From Phylloscopus collybita (lineage: Eukaryota; Chordata; Aves; Passeriformes; Phylloscopidae), in assembly GCA_027886175.1 (NCBI GenBank), contig JAJNNQ010000026.1:31762001-31826000 (forward strand): 64,000 bases of DNA, written 5' to 3'. A program made the translations under genes and the position numbers. Numbering within the stretch: position 1 is the first letter of the stretch; the number at the start of each line of letters is the position of its first letter. Below the pieces are notes generated by a model. The model saw only the letters and a program-made list of their open reading frames with translations, did not search any database and had not been told where the DNA came from. Positions 24,164 through 36,915 of the stretch are shown in pieces.

Positions 24164-27100
24164 GCATTTATGTGCACAGTAAATGGTGCACCTCCTGCAG
24201 CATAATTATTGACTTCTAATTCTGGTGGACTTTTAAAGAAAAAGATCTTTGTTAAATGAAAATTAAGTGAAGACTAATAAGAATCCATTGCAGTCAATAT
24301 AAGCCACTACTGTAAAAGTAGGGATAGTATAGTGTTAGAAATTGTGCTTCAAGCTGAGGTTATAATAAGATATTTCTAAAGATAAAAGTGTGTAACATAT
24401 TACGATAGAACTCTCTGGTCTGTTCTCCCCAGCCTACAGTCCTCCACGGTTTTCAGTATCCTCAGCATGCATTGATCATTACAGCCAGTAAAAGCTGTGT
24501 TGGTTTACTGCTTTGTAAGGAGTTCTCAGCTTATTTGGCTTTTAGGTGAAAGTGTTTGAATTTTTTTGGCTGAGGTTTTCATCAAAACAGTGACTCATCA
24601 TAACAGAAAACCAAGAAGAAAAAGGTTCATTCCTAAATGCATGGAATCAATCATTGATGGGTAGCATGTTGCAGTACTATTTTCACACTTAACAATGAAA
24701 GTCAAGCCAAAACATATTTTTATAAATGTCTAGAATTATATAGCATTCAGATTTGTATGAGGCTTCTTCTATGTATACACAAGTGTAAGTGCAGTCGCAC
24801 GCAGTTCTGCATGTCAAATATATATAAATGTCATTAAAGACATCTTTGCATATGTTATCAGCAAAATCGAAACTGTCTTTGCAAGTAATAAAGTATACAT
24901 TTTCTGATGTCACACATGCTTTGAAAACCTTAGTGTTTCCTATACTAAATATTAATAAAAATATTCACACTTACAGGGTGCATTGCAGTTAGAGATGAGT
25001 TTCTCCTTCTCAGGCACAGTTTTCAGTGCTTCAGCATCACTGTATAGGCCTTTTGTATGATATCAGAAGCATTTCCAAGACATGCTAATAAGTCTAAATG
25101 TTTAACCATTAATATCCCTTCAGTTCCTGTCTCTGTACACACATACTTGAAATAAGAACTAAACTACTCCAACTACTTGGCATTCCAAAATTCACATTTG
25201 AAATTACAATGTGACAGAGCATGCACTGTCTTGACACTGAAGGGGATTTGATCTTTTCATCCCAGTCTTCCCTTATGCTTAAAATGAGTTCAAGCTGCTT
25301 TCCCCTAGGGCAGTTTTAACATGATCATTTTTAAACACTCTGTTCTTCCTGTCACGCCCACAGCCTAGTCAGCCCTTTCATTCTAACAAAGCCCTCTGCA
25401 TTCATTTGCATGTAGGAGAGTATTAAATTACTCTACAATTCAAATATTTCAGAACAGGAGATAAGAGACATAAGTAATATTAAATACAGAAGGCAATTGT
25501 AACACATATAGCATGGATATAGTTTTCATCACTCTTTTTGTTATTCCAATCAAAATGGGAAATTCCTTCTACTTTGTTATCTTCTAATTTAATCACTCAT
25601 ACCACATTTTTAAAAAAATTAAATTTAAAAATTAAATTTAAATATCTTCCTGAAGAAGTTGCTTTAATCAAACAGTACAGCTCAGCACAATATCGTCTTC
25701 TCAATACAGCTTTAATGAACCCTTTTGGTAAGGTTTCAGGTTTGCCTATCAAATGGTATAAACTTGAGTTTATGGTATAACTTGAGTTAGGAGGATTTGC
25801 ACCCACTGTTCTCCTCTGGGGTTTTTTTGCATGCATTACATGGATAAATAATATTACTTAGAGACAAAAAGCATAATATTGATTTCAGCCCACTAAAAGT
25901 AAAATGAAATGTAGTAATTTACACTATTAACATAATAGGTGGATTCTCTTTAATTAGATATCCTAAATCAAAACCATCTGATTTTCTGAAATTCATGCTG
26001 TAGCCCTCCTAAATTATTGGAGTCTATAAAAGAAAAGGTGACTATAAATATTAAAAATTTTCAGAATATCAGAATATCTCTTTAAATGTTCAAACCATTC
26101 TTCAAAACAGTCTATGAAAACTGATTCATGAAAACTGCTTGTTGTATGTTTGCAAATCTTTTTTGGAAAAGGAAATTTTTTCTATTTGCGGTAACCATTT
26201 CGTATAGTTTGTTCTATAAAAAAGAGGGAAGGTAAATAGTGGAAATAATGCAGATCTCTGTAATGGATCCATTCCAAAATACAAATCAGTGAAATCATAC
26301 AATGAAATCATACAATTCTACTAGTTTGTCCAGTTGCTCCATAGGTAGTCCTCAGTTTGCAAAAGATCAGCAGGAAGTAGGCCTCTGTATCTTGCAAATA
26401 AAAATTAGTGGGACAAGATAAAATGCAGAAATCGTTTCATGTCACAGCACATTTGAAACAACTGCAATAAATGTAAACTGTTTGAATATTTGTAAGCTCA
26501 CATATGTTGACTTCAGTGGGACTGCATTAATAGCAGTAAAGCAGAGGCAACTGTCCATTCCCCACTGAGGCAGATGTTTCATTTCCTGCTAAGCCTGCTA
26601 CTGCTTATCACTCTCTTGTGTTTGCCCTTATTGTAGCTATGTCAATGAAACAGTATAGAGAAAACTAATGATGCTACAAAGAAATTTAAGAAACATGCCT
26701 ATATCCTTTCAGGAGCAAATGTGCTTTATCCATAGATACTTTATGAATTTTTGAATTAATAAATTGCTTTATTCAATCTTTAATTAATCTAATTTATATA
26801 ATTAATCTAATATAGATAAGTAAGAACTAGTAAACAGGACAGATTTTATCTTGTGCAACTGTTCTAAGGCCCCTCTATTTCATACGCAACATCAGTTCAG
26901 ATTTGACACTTGCCACTGACCTTGATCATATGATGGAAGGTATAGGATTTGTTGTGCTAAACAGTGGGAAAGATTGGCCTCCGGTATATCAGCCACTAGA
27001 AAAGGGTTGTGGAAAAAAAATGGATATCTTTTGTAAATCATGGCACCAACAGACTGCATTTTCTTTGAGAAACAATGCAAAATTGTAGGTACAAATTCAA

Positions 27101-27355
27101 TTTCATGTTTGTATAATTTAGTGGAATATAAAAGGCTTTATGAAATGCCATGGAAGATCCATGTTCATTCATGCCAGTTGTCCAATGAGCTGTAATGAGC
27201 TGTAATGTTTTCCTGTCTATTACAATTTGTTTTTTTGTCTAAGTCTGCCTCACGTCCCTACTATTCTTCAGGACTGAAGAGGCTTCAAGCAGGACATTCT
27301 AGATATTCCTCCCGGATCTCTGTAATGACTCAAGTCTCTTTATCTGATAACCACC
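24164..27355. other. Intergenic, no gene recognised
   Basis: AT-rich unique-looking sequence. No repeats of known family and no coding structure seen. Confidence 0.55.
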
Positions 27356-28261
27356 TATCCTGGTTCTAGAGAGGGGGGAGAGCTTAGTGCTGTTTTGGTA
27401 TGGCCAGGCCTCTATTCTGTACCACTGACATCATTGCTGGGGGTGTGGTTTCAGGGGGAAGGAAAAGGATTGTACACGCAGAAGTGCAGCATTTTGTCTC
27501 AGTCTCTCCATTGGGGAGGTTACAGGGATCACCCCTGTGGACCCCATCCTCTGTTGCTGCTTATCCACCTTCCACTCCTGCAAGATGTGACTTGGAGATG
27601 TGGTTCCAACAAAGTGGCAAACATGGCTCCAAGATGTGGTGCTGAGAAGTAGTGCTGGTGTGGGGAGCAGCTGCAGGGAACAGAGCAGCAGAGGCAAACC
27701 TGAGCCCAGCCAAGTCTGACCTGAACTGAAAGGAGGGGAGCAGAGACAGATGGAGTGGGGCAGAGCTATCTGATGTGGCAGTGCATCATGGAACTAAACC
27801 AGCACGGTGTAGGGGTCAGGGAAAAAACGTGTGGTGAAGTTTGGATGTCTGGCTTTTGGGAGATTTGTCTGTGATTGCTTTTTGTTGTCTCAGGCTTGGA
27901 GACAGGAGAACTGAATGAGGGGAATGCCTGCAACCTTGTCTTTGTCTGGGGAAAGCAGTGGAGAACATGTGGAGCCATGTGGGAAAGGCTGTAATCTTGT
28001 CTTTGGCCCAGGGGCCATGTTAAACTAAGTTGAGATGGTGGACATCTCACCTTGTGTGTGTTAAGCACCTTCTCTTTTTTATATACTTTTATTGTTAATA
28101 CTGATGCTGCTACTGTGCATTTCTTATTTCATTGCTGTTTGCTTTCAGTAAATTATCTCAACTCACATTCTCTGCCTTTGTCCCTCTCTTGCTGCAAGGG
28201 GTGTGGAGAAAGGGAGTGACTGATTTGGAGTTTAATATCTGGGTGGTATTAAACCACCACA
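27356..28261 (+). mobile_element. LTR of an endogenous retrovirus, related to the one upstream of KHDRBS2
   Basis: The 5' end TATCCTGGTT appears to be a mutated TGTCC-type terminus. The 3' end is TTAAACCACCACA. The stretch at about 28080-28190 shares with 45090-45200 the signature of T-rich DNA, TTGTTAATA, GCTGCTACTGTGCAT, TTCATTGCTGTT and CAGTAAATT. The middle is rich in GGAG and GATGTGG-type words. No target duplication seen at the chosen ends, so the left boundary is approximate. Open frames of about 100 codons within it are not considered genes. Confidence 0.75.
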
Positions 28262-29178
28262 GTATCTTTGCCCTGGAAACCAAAGGGTTGAGGTTGCAAC
28301 CCCAGTACTTCTTACTGCAGTGGATGTTATTGTGGCTGCAGGAGGTGCAGGGTTCAATGCTTAGATTCTCTGTGGCTTTGGTGTGCTGCCATTCAAAAAG
28401 CAATAATGGAAGCCCCAACAGGAAAACAGCAATTCTCCATAGTTTATTGCCCAGTCAAATCTGAAGAAAATTTCCTGGCATTAACCATTGGTGTTTTCCT
28501 GGCACCAGAACTTTTTCCCTGTCAGACTTTCTACAAATAATGTAGACAAATGAGCTACCCCCCAAAACGGTCCAAAAATGTTTCATAATGGAAAGTGTTT
28601 CTAAATTATCCAAAACGGAAGATAACTATGCATATGCTAAAACGAGATCTAAGAATTCATTCTGTAACACTAGGCTGTCTTGGAACTGGAAGACTAAACA
28701 ATTTTAATTTCTTTCTATTCCCTTTAGGATAACATTATTAGCACCAAGACTTTGTGGTATTATATATTCAAGGTATCATAAAATCACATGTAAAATCAAT
28801 TAGAAATCTTTCTATTATTTCCAAAACATTTGAAAATAAGCTACCTTAAATATGCAGGAATGCACTAACTTGTTAAAGAACGTTTGGGTGCATTATCTAC
28901 TATGTCTACTAGATTTTTAAATGGTTATACACATTCTGTTTTGTTGTTTGTTGTAGCTGTTAGAAGCTACAAATGGTACATGCAACCTGTAAATTTTGAT
29001 AATATCTGGACAAGACAAAAGATGCACATCTGAAATCCCTTAGTTAATAGAGAGACATGGCACAGAACCACCAGTCAGGAGTCTGACCATGCAGACTGGA
29101 AAAACTGCGCACTTGGTATTCCAGAAAGAAAAGCTGTTGTTGAAAACTAAGGATTCCCAAAAAGAAGAGGTCCAGGAA

Positions 29179-29218
29179 AAGAAAAAAGAAAAAAAAAAAA
29201 AAAAAAAAAAAGAAAAAG

Positions 29219-29249
<31 letters not shown>

Positions 29250-29255
29250 AAAAAG
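29179..29255. repeat. A-rich / (A)nG low-complexity tract
   Basis: About 77 nt of A with scattered single G. It yields lysine-rich or phenylalanine-rich pseudo-frames on the two strands, which are not genes. Confidence 0.85.
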
Positions 29256-32200
29256 TGAGAAAGTGCAAGCAACAGCCCAACACAAACTGATAAAAGTTTC
29301 TGCATGACTGTCCCAGGCCAGCAGTGATCTGCTGGACACCCAGCTAGAAAAGCAAATTAATGAGTAGATGCTTGAGATAGCCAAGTAGGGTAAAAGCTCT
29401 ATTCTTTTTCTTCTCAAGTGAACCATAGAAGTCAGAACCAACTAAACTCATTTGCGCTACCTGTGTAACAATGTTTTTAAGGATCAGTCCAGCTTCAGAA
29501 TATAACTCTAGAACAATATTATGAAAGGCTGAGAAACAGAAGGAAAACTAAACATTTTTTTTAGTGCCTACTTTTACAATAACAGGCTTGTTATTGGCTT
29601 TGAGATCACTGAAATACACTATTTTGCTTGGCAAAACTCCCGGTATAAAATACTTAAAGTGGATATAGAATCAATATCACTGGAATGTCTTAAGTGATGT
29701 CTCTCTCAAACTCTAAAGGAACAGAAAAGAGAATAGTAAAGAGAATGATAAAAGAGCTGTGAATTTTAAGAATAGGACCACAGAATAATCTTCCCTGAGC
29801 TACTAGATCTACTAGTATTCAGGGCTTTTTTAGTTTCATAAGTTGAATCATCTGTTTTTGAGATTTGTAGAGGAAGGTGTGCAAAGTTTCCAGGTTAAGA
29901 TATATTCAGGACAGATAAATTTTTAAAATGGCTTTAGATCAATTCACCAATGGTCAACCTCAGCTCTTTCTAAAGTTACCTGAATTGTAGCTTACAGCGG
30001 CCTGAAAAGTTCTTCCTGTGAATATGAATCACAGATGATCTGACAGGGTTTTACTGAGGTTAGGCAGGGAGGCTGGTATCCATCTAGCTTATGGTAGTAT
30101 ATGAATATTTGTTGCCTAAAACTGTTACAATAAACTGAAGCTCACTTTGCATTCAATGCAGATAAATAGATAAATGAGATGAAGTTTCTTCTAGAGATGC
30201 TGAACTCTCCACTAAGGAATGTAGCATTTAATAGCTTTAAATCAGGTTGCTGTCTTTTGAGAGATATAGTTTATGTCTAAATGAATACCAGAATGTTAAA
30301 ACACAATCTACTTTTACAAAAGCTATTTTCTATGTTATCTAATTTGTATTTTGACATCAGAGTCTTTAGGTCTCACCAGTATATCTCGATTTTTTTGTGC
30401 AATCCATGAGTAAGGACTTCATTAGCGGAACCAAGTAACCTAATATGGTGTTTGGAGAGTTAAACAATATTAACATCTGTAGGTAATATTTTCAGTCTTG
30501 TCCCCTTCTGAGGTACATTTACAGGCCTGAAATAAACAGAAGTACTCATTTACTAGATATTTTCCTGGTGCTTGACACCTGAAATTGATCACAGACATCA
30601 AACCTTTTTAAAAGACAGTTGGAGGACATTATAGTGATGCGTTTTTTTCAACTAACACACTAAATCACTCCGTCTTTATTTGAAGAACATCTTGACCTTG
30701 CATAGTCATTGGACTGTAAACTCTTATAAAGAAAAGCTTTTTAAAAATTCCTGAATAACGCAGCATCATTAGTATTTCCTGGGCCAAAGGAAAATTAGGT
30801 TCTACTCCGGCAGTTTAAGGCATTCACTTGAAAGACGAGACCTGAGTTGTAATCCCTTCTTTAATGATAGTCTCTGTATGAGGGATTAAGCTGCTGTGAG
30901 AGGTGGAAGTGCATTGTCTTTGCTAGAAAGTGCCCAAATCATGATACCCTAATCATGAGGCTACAAATTACAGGCCTGATCTTTCTTCTGGTAGACATGT
31001 AACAGCTGCAAACAGTGAGAGATTCAGCAGAAGGGATTCTAAGGAAACCTTATTGTAGAAGACAATGAAGACACCACCTCAAGTCTAGATTAGTATTTGG
31101 TTGACTTTCCTAAAATCAATAAATATATGGAAAAGGTGGTGGACCCTGTATTCACATCAGAGAGGCTACACAACTGTAACTGCTGCCACGACAACACACA
31201 TATCATAGAAATGAATGCTTTTTGAGGAAAAGGTTTCCAAGGCTTTAGAGAGTCTTCCCTGTGGCATGGGAGCCAGTTGCTGAAGACTGTAAGGAGACAA
31301 AGGATAAGACACAGCCTTGTCAATGTCTCAGTCCACGTGGATGCCATTCTGAGCTGTTCTATCCCTCACATATTGCAGAGCGAGCCTGCACACCTCCAGA
31401 CTGGCTCCTGCCCCTAGGCAGCAACGGGACTATGCAGTTTCAGGAACTTTCCTGAAATTGTGACAGTATCAAAAGATACTGGAAGCCAATAGATCACTTT
31501 CTGAAACTGTCTTGAACTGACTCCTAATTAGTGTTTTGTCTGATAGCCCTTTCATAGCTGGATGCAGCTGGATGGAAGTAAACCTCAAAGGGAGCACATT
31601 TTTGTTTATCATTATTTTAGCTTAGTTTTGTACAGACTTGTGAGACCCAGCAGTAATCTTCTTAATTTGTCACACATTGTAAATTCACTTATTAAGTTTA
31701 TTCATTCCAGGAGTCTTTTTAGTTACAAGTCTAACCAAATTAATACATTTTATAATGGGTTGGATCATGTGATATTGCTCAAACTAATCTGGTGAGCTTC
31801 TATTTAATTATAATACTAGATATCACTGAAGTTTATTATTAAATTTTCCAATGCCCTGAGGATATTTTCCACAGAAGGGCAGGTAGAAGGGCAGGGTTCT
31901 GGGAGAACTTGTTTAGATCCTCAAAATCAGGCCTCCTGTCACATTTATGTGAAAAAATAATTACTTCAGTTTACAAAATAAACAGTCAGAAATACAAACT
32001 TCTCTCATTCTTGCTTTAATACCTGCATCTGTATTAGATCAAAATCAAGGTATTCACCTACTGAATGATAGTTTCTAGGCCAGGGACACCAAGGTCTATG
32101 GGTCAGATGGAAGTGTAGGTGTGAAACACCCAAAAAGTTTTAAACCCCATAAAACTCTGTATTTTAGGCATTAATATCAGTTGTTTTAAAGATTCATCCT

Positions 32201-33331
32201 CTTTAGCCAGTAGGGTTATCTTTTTTGTGAGACAGCCATTGCATCCTTTACTTCTCTCCTAGTCCTCACAGGCTTAAAGCTTATTTTGTTCTTAACAGAT
32301 GTTTGAGACATCTTTATCAGCAATTTAAAGAATCAATGTTTTGGCAATATCCCTTGCAGTTTAGCTGCTGTCTTGGTTTTGAGTTCAGGTGCTTAAAAAT
32401 GTCTCACTACCTAAAGATTAAATAAAACAGTAAGTTCATATCCTTAATCATGTTATAGTGAGTGAAGTATGGTTGTCTTCCAGGCTTTCATTCACCTCCA
32501 CCAACGTAATATTCTTCAGAAAAAGCTTGCTTTGGCCTTGACAAGGATCTTAGGACGTGTTAATGCTGGCTCTCTGACAGGAGCTAACAAAACGACTTCG
32601 AGTGAAGCAGTTCCACTCCGCAGGGTAGACTCTTATCATCTTGAATGTGTGATCAACCGTGACTGCAGAATTTCAATGAGGAAATAGACTGTCACAGAGC
32701 TGTGTGAGGGGCTAACCCTGGCCATGGGGGTTGAACATCTCCAGTTCAAAGGACCCGTGCTTGTGCAGAAATGAGTCATTCTTCTCAGCTGAACTGCAGC
32801 ACTGGCCGTTCCGTCAGCTGTCCGTAGCTGTGGGGGCAGATTTGCAATGCAATGCTAATGTTTTCAACATAGATACTTACATCAGGAATATTCGTGGAAC
32901 TACAGTTTACTTTCAGAAATTGGGGGCTCAGAGATCATGTTGAGGTCACAGATAGATCATATGAGTTTCTCCCTCTTGAATAGAAGAATGTCAGCCAAGT
33001 TTAGGGATAGCTCTCACTGCTGCTGCAGAAATTGGCAGATGGAAAGGTCTTGCCGAACTATTTGAATACAAATGCAGTAAACAGCATATGAATAATTTTG
33101 GCCTGCAGCACCCAGTGGAAGAATAAAGAAAAATAAGTTTGGAAGGACAGACTGGGGGCAGTCATTGCTAGGCTTCAAAGCCACTATCAGTGATGGCTGT
33201 AAGCACACAAGGAACACATGAGGGGCCCTGTACATGCTTATGTCTTGGTAACATATGCACTGTTCCCAGAAGACCACTGAAAAAATTAAGGTAACAGAAC
33301 CCAAGGCAGAGCTTAATCAGGAAAGCAATAC

Positions 33332-33357
33332 TTTTTTTTTTTTTTTTTTTTTTTTTT
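33332..33357. repeat. Poly-T homopolymer, 26 nt
   Basis: Uninterrupted T run. No retrocopy structure recognised next to it. Confidence 0.85.
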
Positions 33358-34527
33358 AACAGAGACCAGATCTGAATGCCTATAGAATACCTGTGAAGAA
33401 GAGACTGCTTTAGTTTCTGAGGAGTGTAATTTTATGGCCTAGACCACTGGTCTTTTTCAATTTTTGTCATCTTTTTAGCTACAAATCTGTGTTACTCTGT
33501 TTTGACTCATCAGGTACCAGATAATTCCTTTTTACTTTTTAATTGGATTGTTTTTATCTGATGCTGCAATAAATTATTTTGGCATAAATACAGTTATTGA
33601 ATTCCTTTTTACTTGGGCATTGACTTCACATAGTAATTCACTAAACTAATAGTATCTGAGGAAATAAAAAGAATAGCATAGTCAGACTAGCTGCTTCTTA
33701 AATTAAAACAATTTCTTCTTAAGCCGAAAACAAAACATAGACCATAAGGAAAAACTGTCAGGCAGCCAAAGGAGAGCCACAAAACCAAGATGATATCCTA
33801 TTGTTTTCTGGGCCATTACTTCTTTTTCCTTTTCCCAGTATGTATACAGAAATTTTGATTAAGTCTATTTTCTACTCTTCCCACCCTGGAATTATTTATT
33901 CCTTCTACCAAAGATGAATTTCTAGTCCCTGAGGAGCCTTTAGCAGGTAAAAGCACACAGTAGAACACTGGTACTGATGAAGAATTCATATGGAGCCACA
34001 GTGAACAACGCACAGGAGTTCCAGCTCTTCTCTCACCCCAGTCTGAAGCTCTCTTCCTTCATTTTTACACAGGTTTTTTATTACAAACCTGATAACAGCA
34101 CATGTTAAATCTATCATCTACCATGTTACTGATGTAAAAAATAAGACTGCCCACCATCAAGTGATCAAGCTGAATACCTGTAAAAAGGTCCTGTAGGAGT
34201 GCTGAAAAATTGCAAAGAACTTTGGTGAATAGATGAAGTCAGTGTTGGGTAATTGATAGTTCCAATTGTTACTTATCCTTCCGCTTTGTGTCAAACCAGA
34301 ATAAATTTCTTGTGAAAGGTCAGACGACAACCAGATAAAATCAATTCTAAGGAACAGGAACCTGATGAGGTTAAGAGGATTTGAAAAAAAAATCCCCTAT
34401 TTCCAAGTGAGAAATTTCTTCTAAGGTGCCTAAGAAAGTTAACAACAATTTGATGATTGCAACACAGTCTCTTGGGTAGAGAGGAAGCGGTGTGTCTTTG
34501 TAAGCATGATCTTAGTATGCATAAGCT

Positions 34528-34547
34528 GGGAGGGGGGGAGGGGGAGG
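34528..34547 (+). other. G-quadruplex-forming tract
   Basis: G3-A-G7-A-G5-A-GG. The seven-G run can supply two tracts, giving four tracts with very short loops. Isolated in AT-rich intergenic DNA. Confidence 0.55.
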
Positions 34548-35634
34548 AATCCCCAACATGTAAACAATTGGAAATTTCTTCCTTAAGTAAATAAAATCTG
34601 GTTTATAAAATTATAATGTGGCTTCTAATCAGAACATGGCCTAGAGTCCTAAATAAGAAACACAGATAACTTTTCCTGTTTCTATCAAAGGATTTTATCT
34701 CTGTCTAATGCAGCCATCAGATTCATATGTCCAAAGCCATGCACTTGGGAGAATGAAAGATAAGTGAGTCAATGAAGGAATTCTGTACCTGGTATCTGCT
34801 CTTTCTTGAAGTTGCCTAATTCCAACCTTTAAACCAGGACAATCTCTCTGCTCAAACCAAGAAATTGGTAAACCAGAAACAAGAGCAGCTGGCAAAATGT
34901 ACAGATTTTTTTTTCCAGTGCCATATTTTATGGGAATATGGGCAGTTTTTCTGCTAAGCTGGAGGTTGCTTTCAGCCACCTGAGACTAGTTTTTTTATGG
35001 TGATATATCTAAATAATCTGTTCAGCAGAAACACGTAACCTCAGTATAGAAGAATATGGACTCATTATTTTTTCCATCCAAAGCTTTAGTGACTTGAGAA
35101 AACCATATTATCAACTAAGAGAGATTAAGTTCTCTGTGTCTTACAGAAAGCAATTGACTAGTTTGGTAAGACATCTGCCCTCTCTTGAAGAGAAAGATCT
35201 AGTACATAATTTAGCACAGCTTTAAATGTCTTATAAACATTTAAGCTTATTCTGATGTACCTACCTTAGTTCCTAGTTTGTTAAGAAACCACATTTTGTC
35301 CCTTCCTTGCACCTGTCTTCCAATATTTTTCTTGCATTTAGATGTAGAAATTGCTTTTTATGGTAGAAAAAGGTATAAGCAGAAATGAGTTTAAAAGAAG
35401 AAGTTATTTTGCCATTATGCATTTAACATTCAGCAGTCTTTCTCAGCTACACACATGATTTGTATCGGTTTCTCAGGATATAGATTAACACAGGAGGATA
35501 ATAAAGCAGAAGACAGGCAACAGTGTAGACACTAAACATAAGAAATCCAGTTATTTATACATATATATATATATAAAGAAAAGAAAAAACAAACAAACAA
35601 AGTGTGACTTTTAAACTCTGCAGAGTTAGAAGAC

Positions 35635-36915
35635 TGTTGCCTCTAGCTGAATGCCAGCTGCCCAGCAAAGCCACTATCACCCCTCTCCTCAGCTGTTCAG
35701 GGAGTATAGCTGGAAACTATAACAAAAGTTCCTAAGTTGGGATAATGGCAGTGAGAGATCACTCACCAGTTATGTCACAGCCAAAACAGAGCTGGTGTAT
35801 GGAAATTAGTTGAATTTATTACCAAGTGAAATCAGAACAGGATAATTGAGAATTAAAATAAATCTTAAAAACACCTCCCCCCACTTCCCTCTTTCCTGGG
35901 CTTATTCTTTTTCTCATTCTCTTTTTCCTGCCTGTTGTAGTGCACTAAATAGTTAGTTCATTTTGTTATTATATTGCACGGGGTGGTCTGTCATATTTGT
36001 ACACAAAAATAGTTTTATTATATTTTGCACATGGTATGTTCTATACCGCCCTCTGGGTTCTGGTATCCTCAGTCGGTGCCTCCCTACGCCCCTCCCGCAG
36101 GTTGCTTCCCGCTGGATGTGGTTCCGCCGCCTTCCCCTCCCATTTTTCCCTGGGTTTAGAATTCTCCGCCATGAGGCTCTCACCCTCTTTTTCTCTCCCG
36201 GAGTTTGGGTTCTCTGATAAAGCTGTGGGACAGTGGTCCCGAGGAAGAAAAAGAGCGCCTCTGTCTTTTACCTTCTGTCCATGATCGGGTTCACGCACCG
36301 GGGTCTGGAGCAAGCCAAGGTCTGACCCCAGGGCACGGAAGCTACAGTAAATCCGCCCTTGAGCAGTGCAGGGAGTCAGGGAATGGGAGATTGTGGCGAG
36401 TTCATCACATTGTCCCTGCTACTACTTCCTACTTAGGGAGAGGAGTTCTTCCCCTGCTCCACTGTGGTGTCCTTCCCACAGGGGACTCCATGTGAGGACA
36501 CGAGTCCTTCCTGTGAGCTAGTTTGTCACAAACTGCTCCACTGTGGGTCCCCAAGAAGTCACAAATCCTGCCAGCAAACCTGCTCCAGTGTGGGCTCCTC
36601 TCTCCATGGGGCCACAGGTCCCACCAGGAGCCTGTTCCAGAGTGGGCTTCCCACAAGGTCACAGCCTTCCTTCAGGCATTCTCCCACTCCAGCGGGACTT
36701 CCTCCATGGACTGCAGATGGATCCTTGTTCCTCCAAGGGCGGCAGGGGCACAGCTGCCTCACCATGGGCTGTGCCGTGGGCTGCAGGGGAATCTCAGCTC
36801 CAGTGCCTGGAGCGCTTCCTACCCCTCCTCTGACCTTCATGTCTGCAGAGTTTTTCCTCTCATGTTTCTCACCCCGCTCTTCTCTGGCCGCAATTACATC
36901 TGCACAAATTATGTG
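35635..36915 (-). mobile_element. LTR of the common passerine type, reverse orientation, interrupted by a nested element
   Basis: The left end shows reverse-complement landmarks of the LTR 3' end: AATGCCAGCTGCCCAGCAAA, CCACTATCACCCCTCTCCTC, AGAGATCACTCACCAGTTAT, and an AAATCTTAAAAACACCTCCC stretch. After the nested element the LTR resumes with CAGGGAGTCAGGGAATGGG and then several tandem copies of a CTGCTCCA(C/G)TGTGGG(T/C)-type repeat, 36450-36720. It ends with CTGCAGGGGAATCTCAGCTC and AATTATGTGAGGGC, which matches the middle of the copy at 17078-18072. The part that would hold the LTR's own promoter is missing, so it is truncated. The 168-codon open frame within it is a by-product of the GC-rich repeats. 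Confidence 0.85.
35936..36346 (-). mobile_element. Candidate nested LTR-like element (411 bp)
   Basis: This segment breaks the continuity of the surrounding LTR. It begins TGTAGTGCAC and ends GGAAGCTACA, so the termini form a TGTAG...CTACA inverted pair as in LTRs. On the minus strand it contains TAATAAAAC near its 3' end, a possible polyadenylation signal, hence the orientation given. No clear target duplication was found, and up to about 15 bp to the right may also belong to it. The family is not recognised. Confidence 0.6.

Larger units (their letters stand above)
28262..35634. other. Intergenic, no gene recognised
   Basis: AT-rich DNA with an A/AAAAAG-rich tract at 29179-29255, a T26 run at 33332-33357 and a G-rich tract at 34528-34547. 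A CpG-enriched stretch lies at about 32480-32860. No family-level match was recognised to any protein or repeat. Confidence 0.5.

Noticed and set aside
29040..29441. 133-codon minus-strand frame with a long Phe/Ser run
   Set aside because: The run is the translation of the A-rich tract at 29179-29255.
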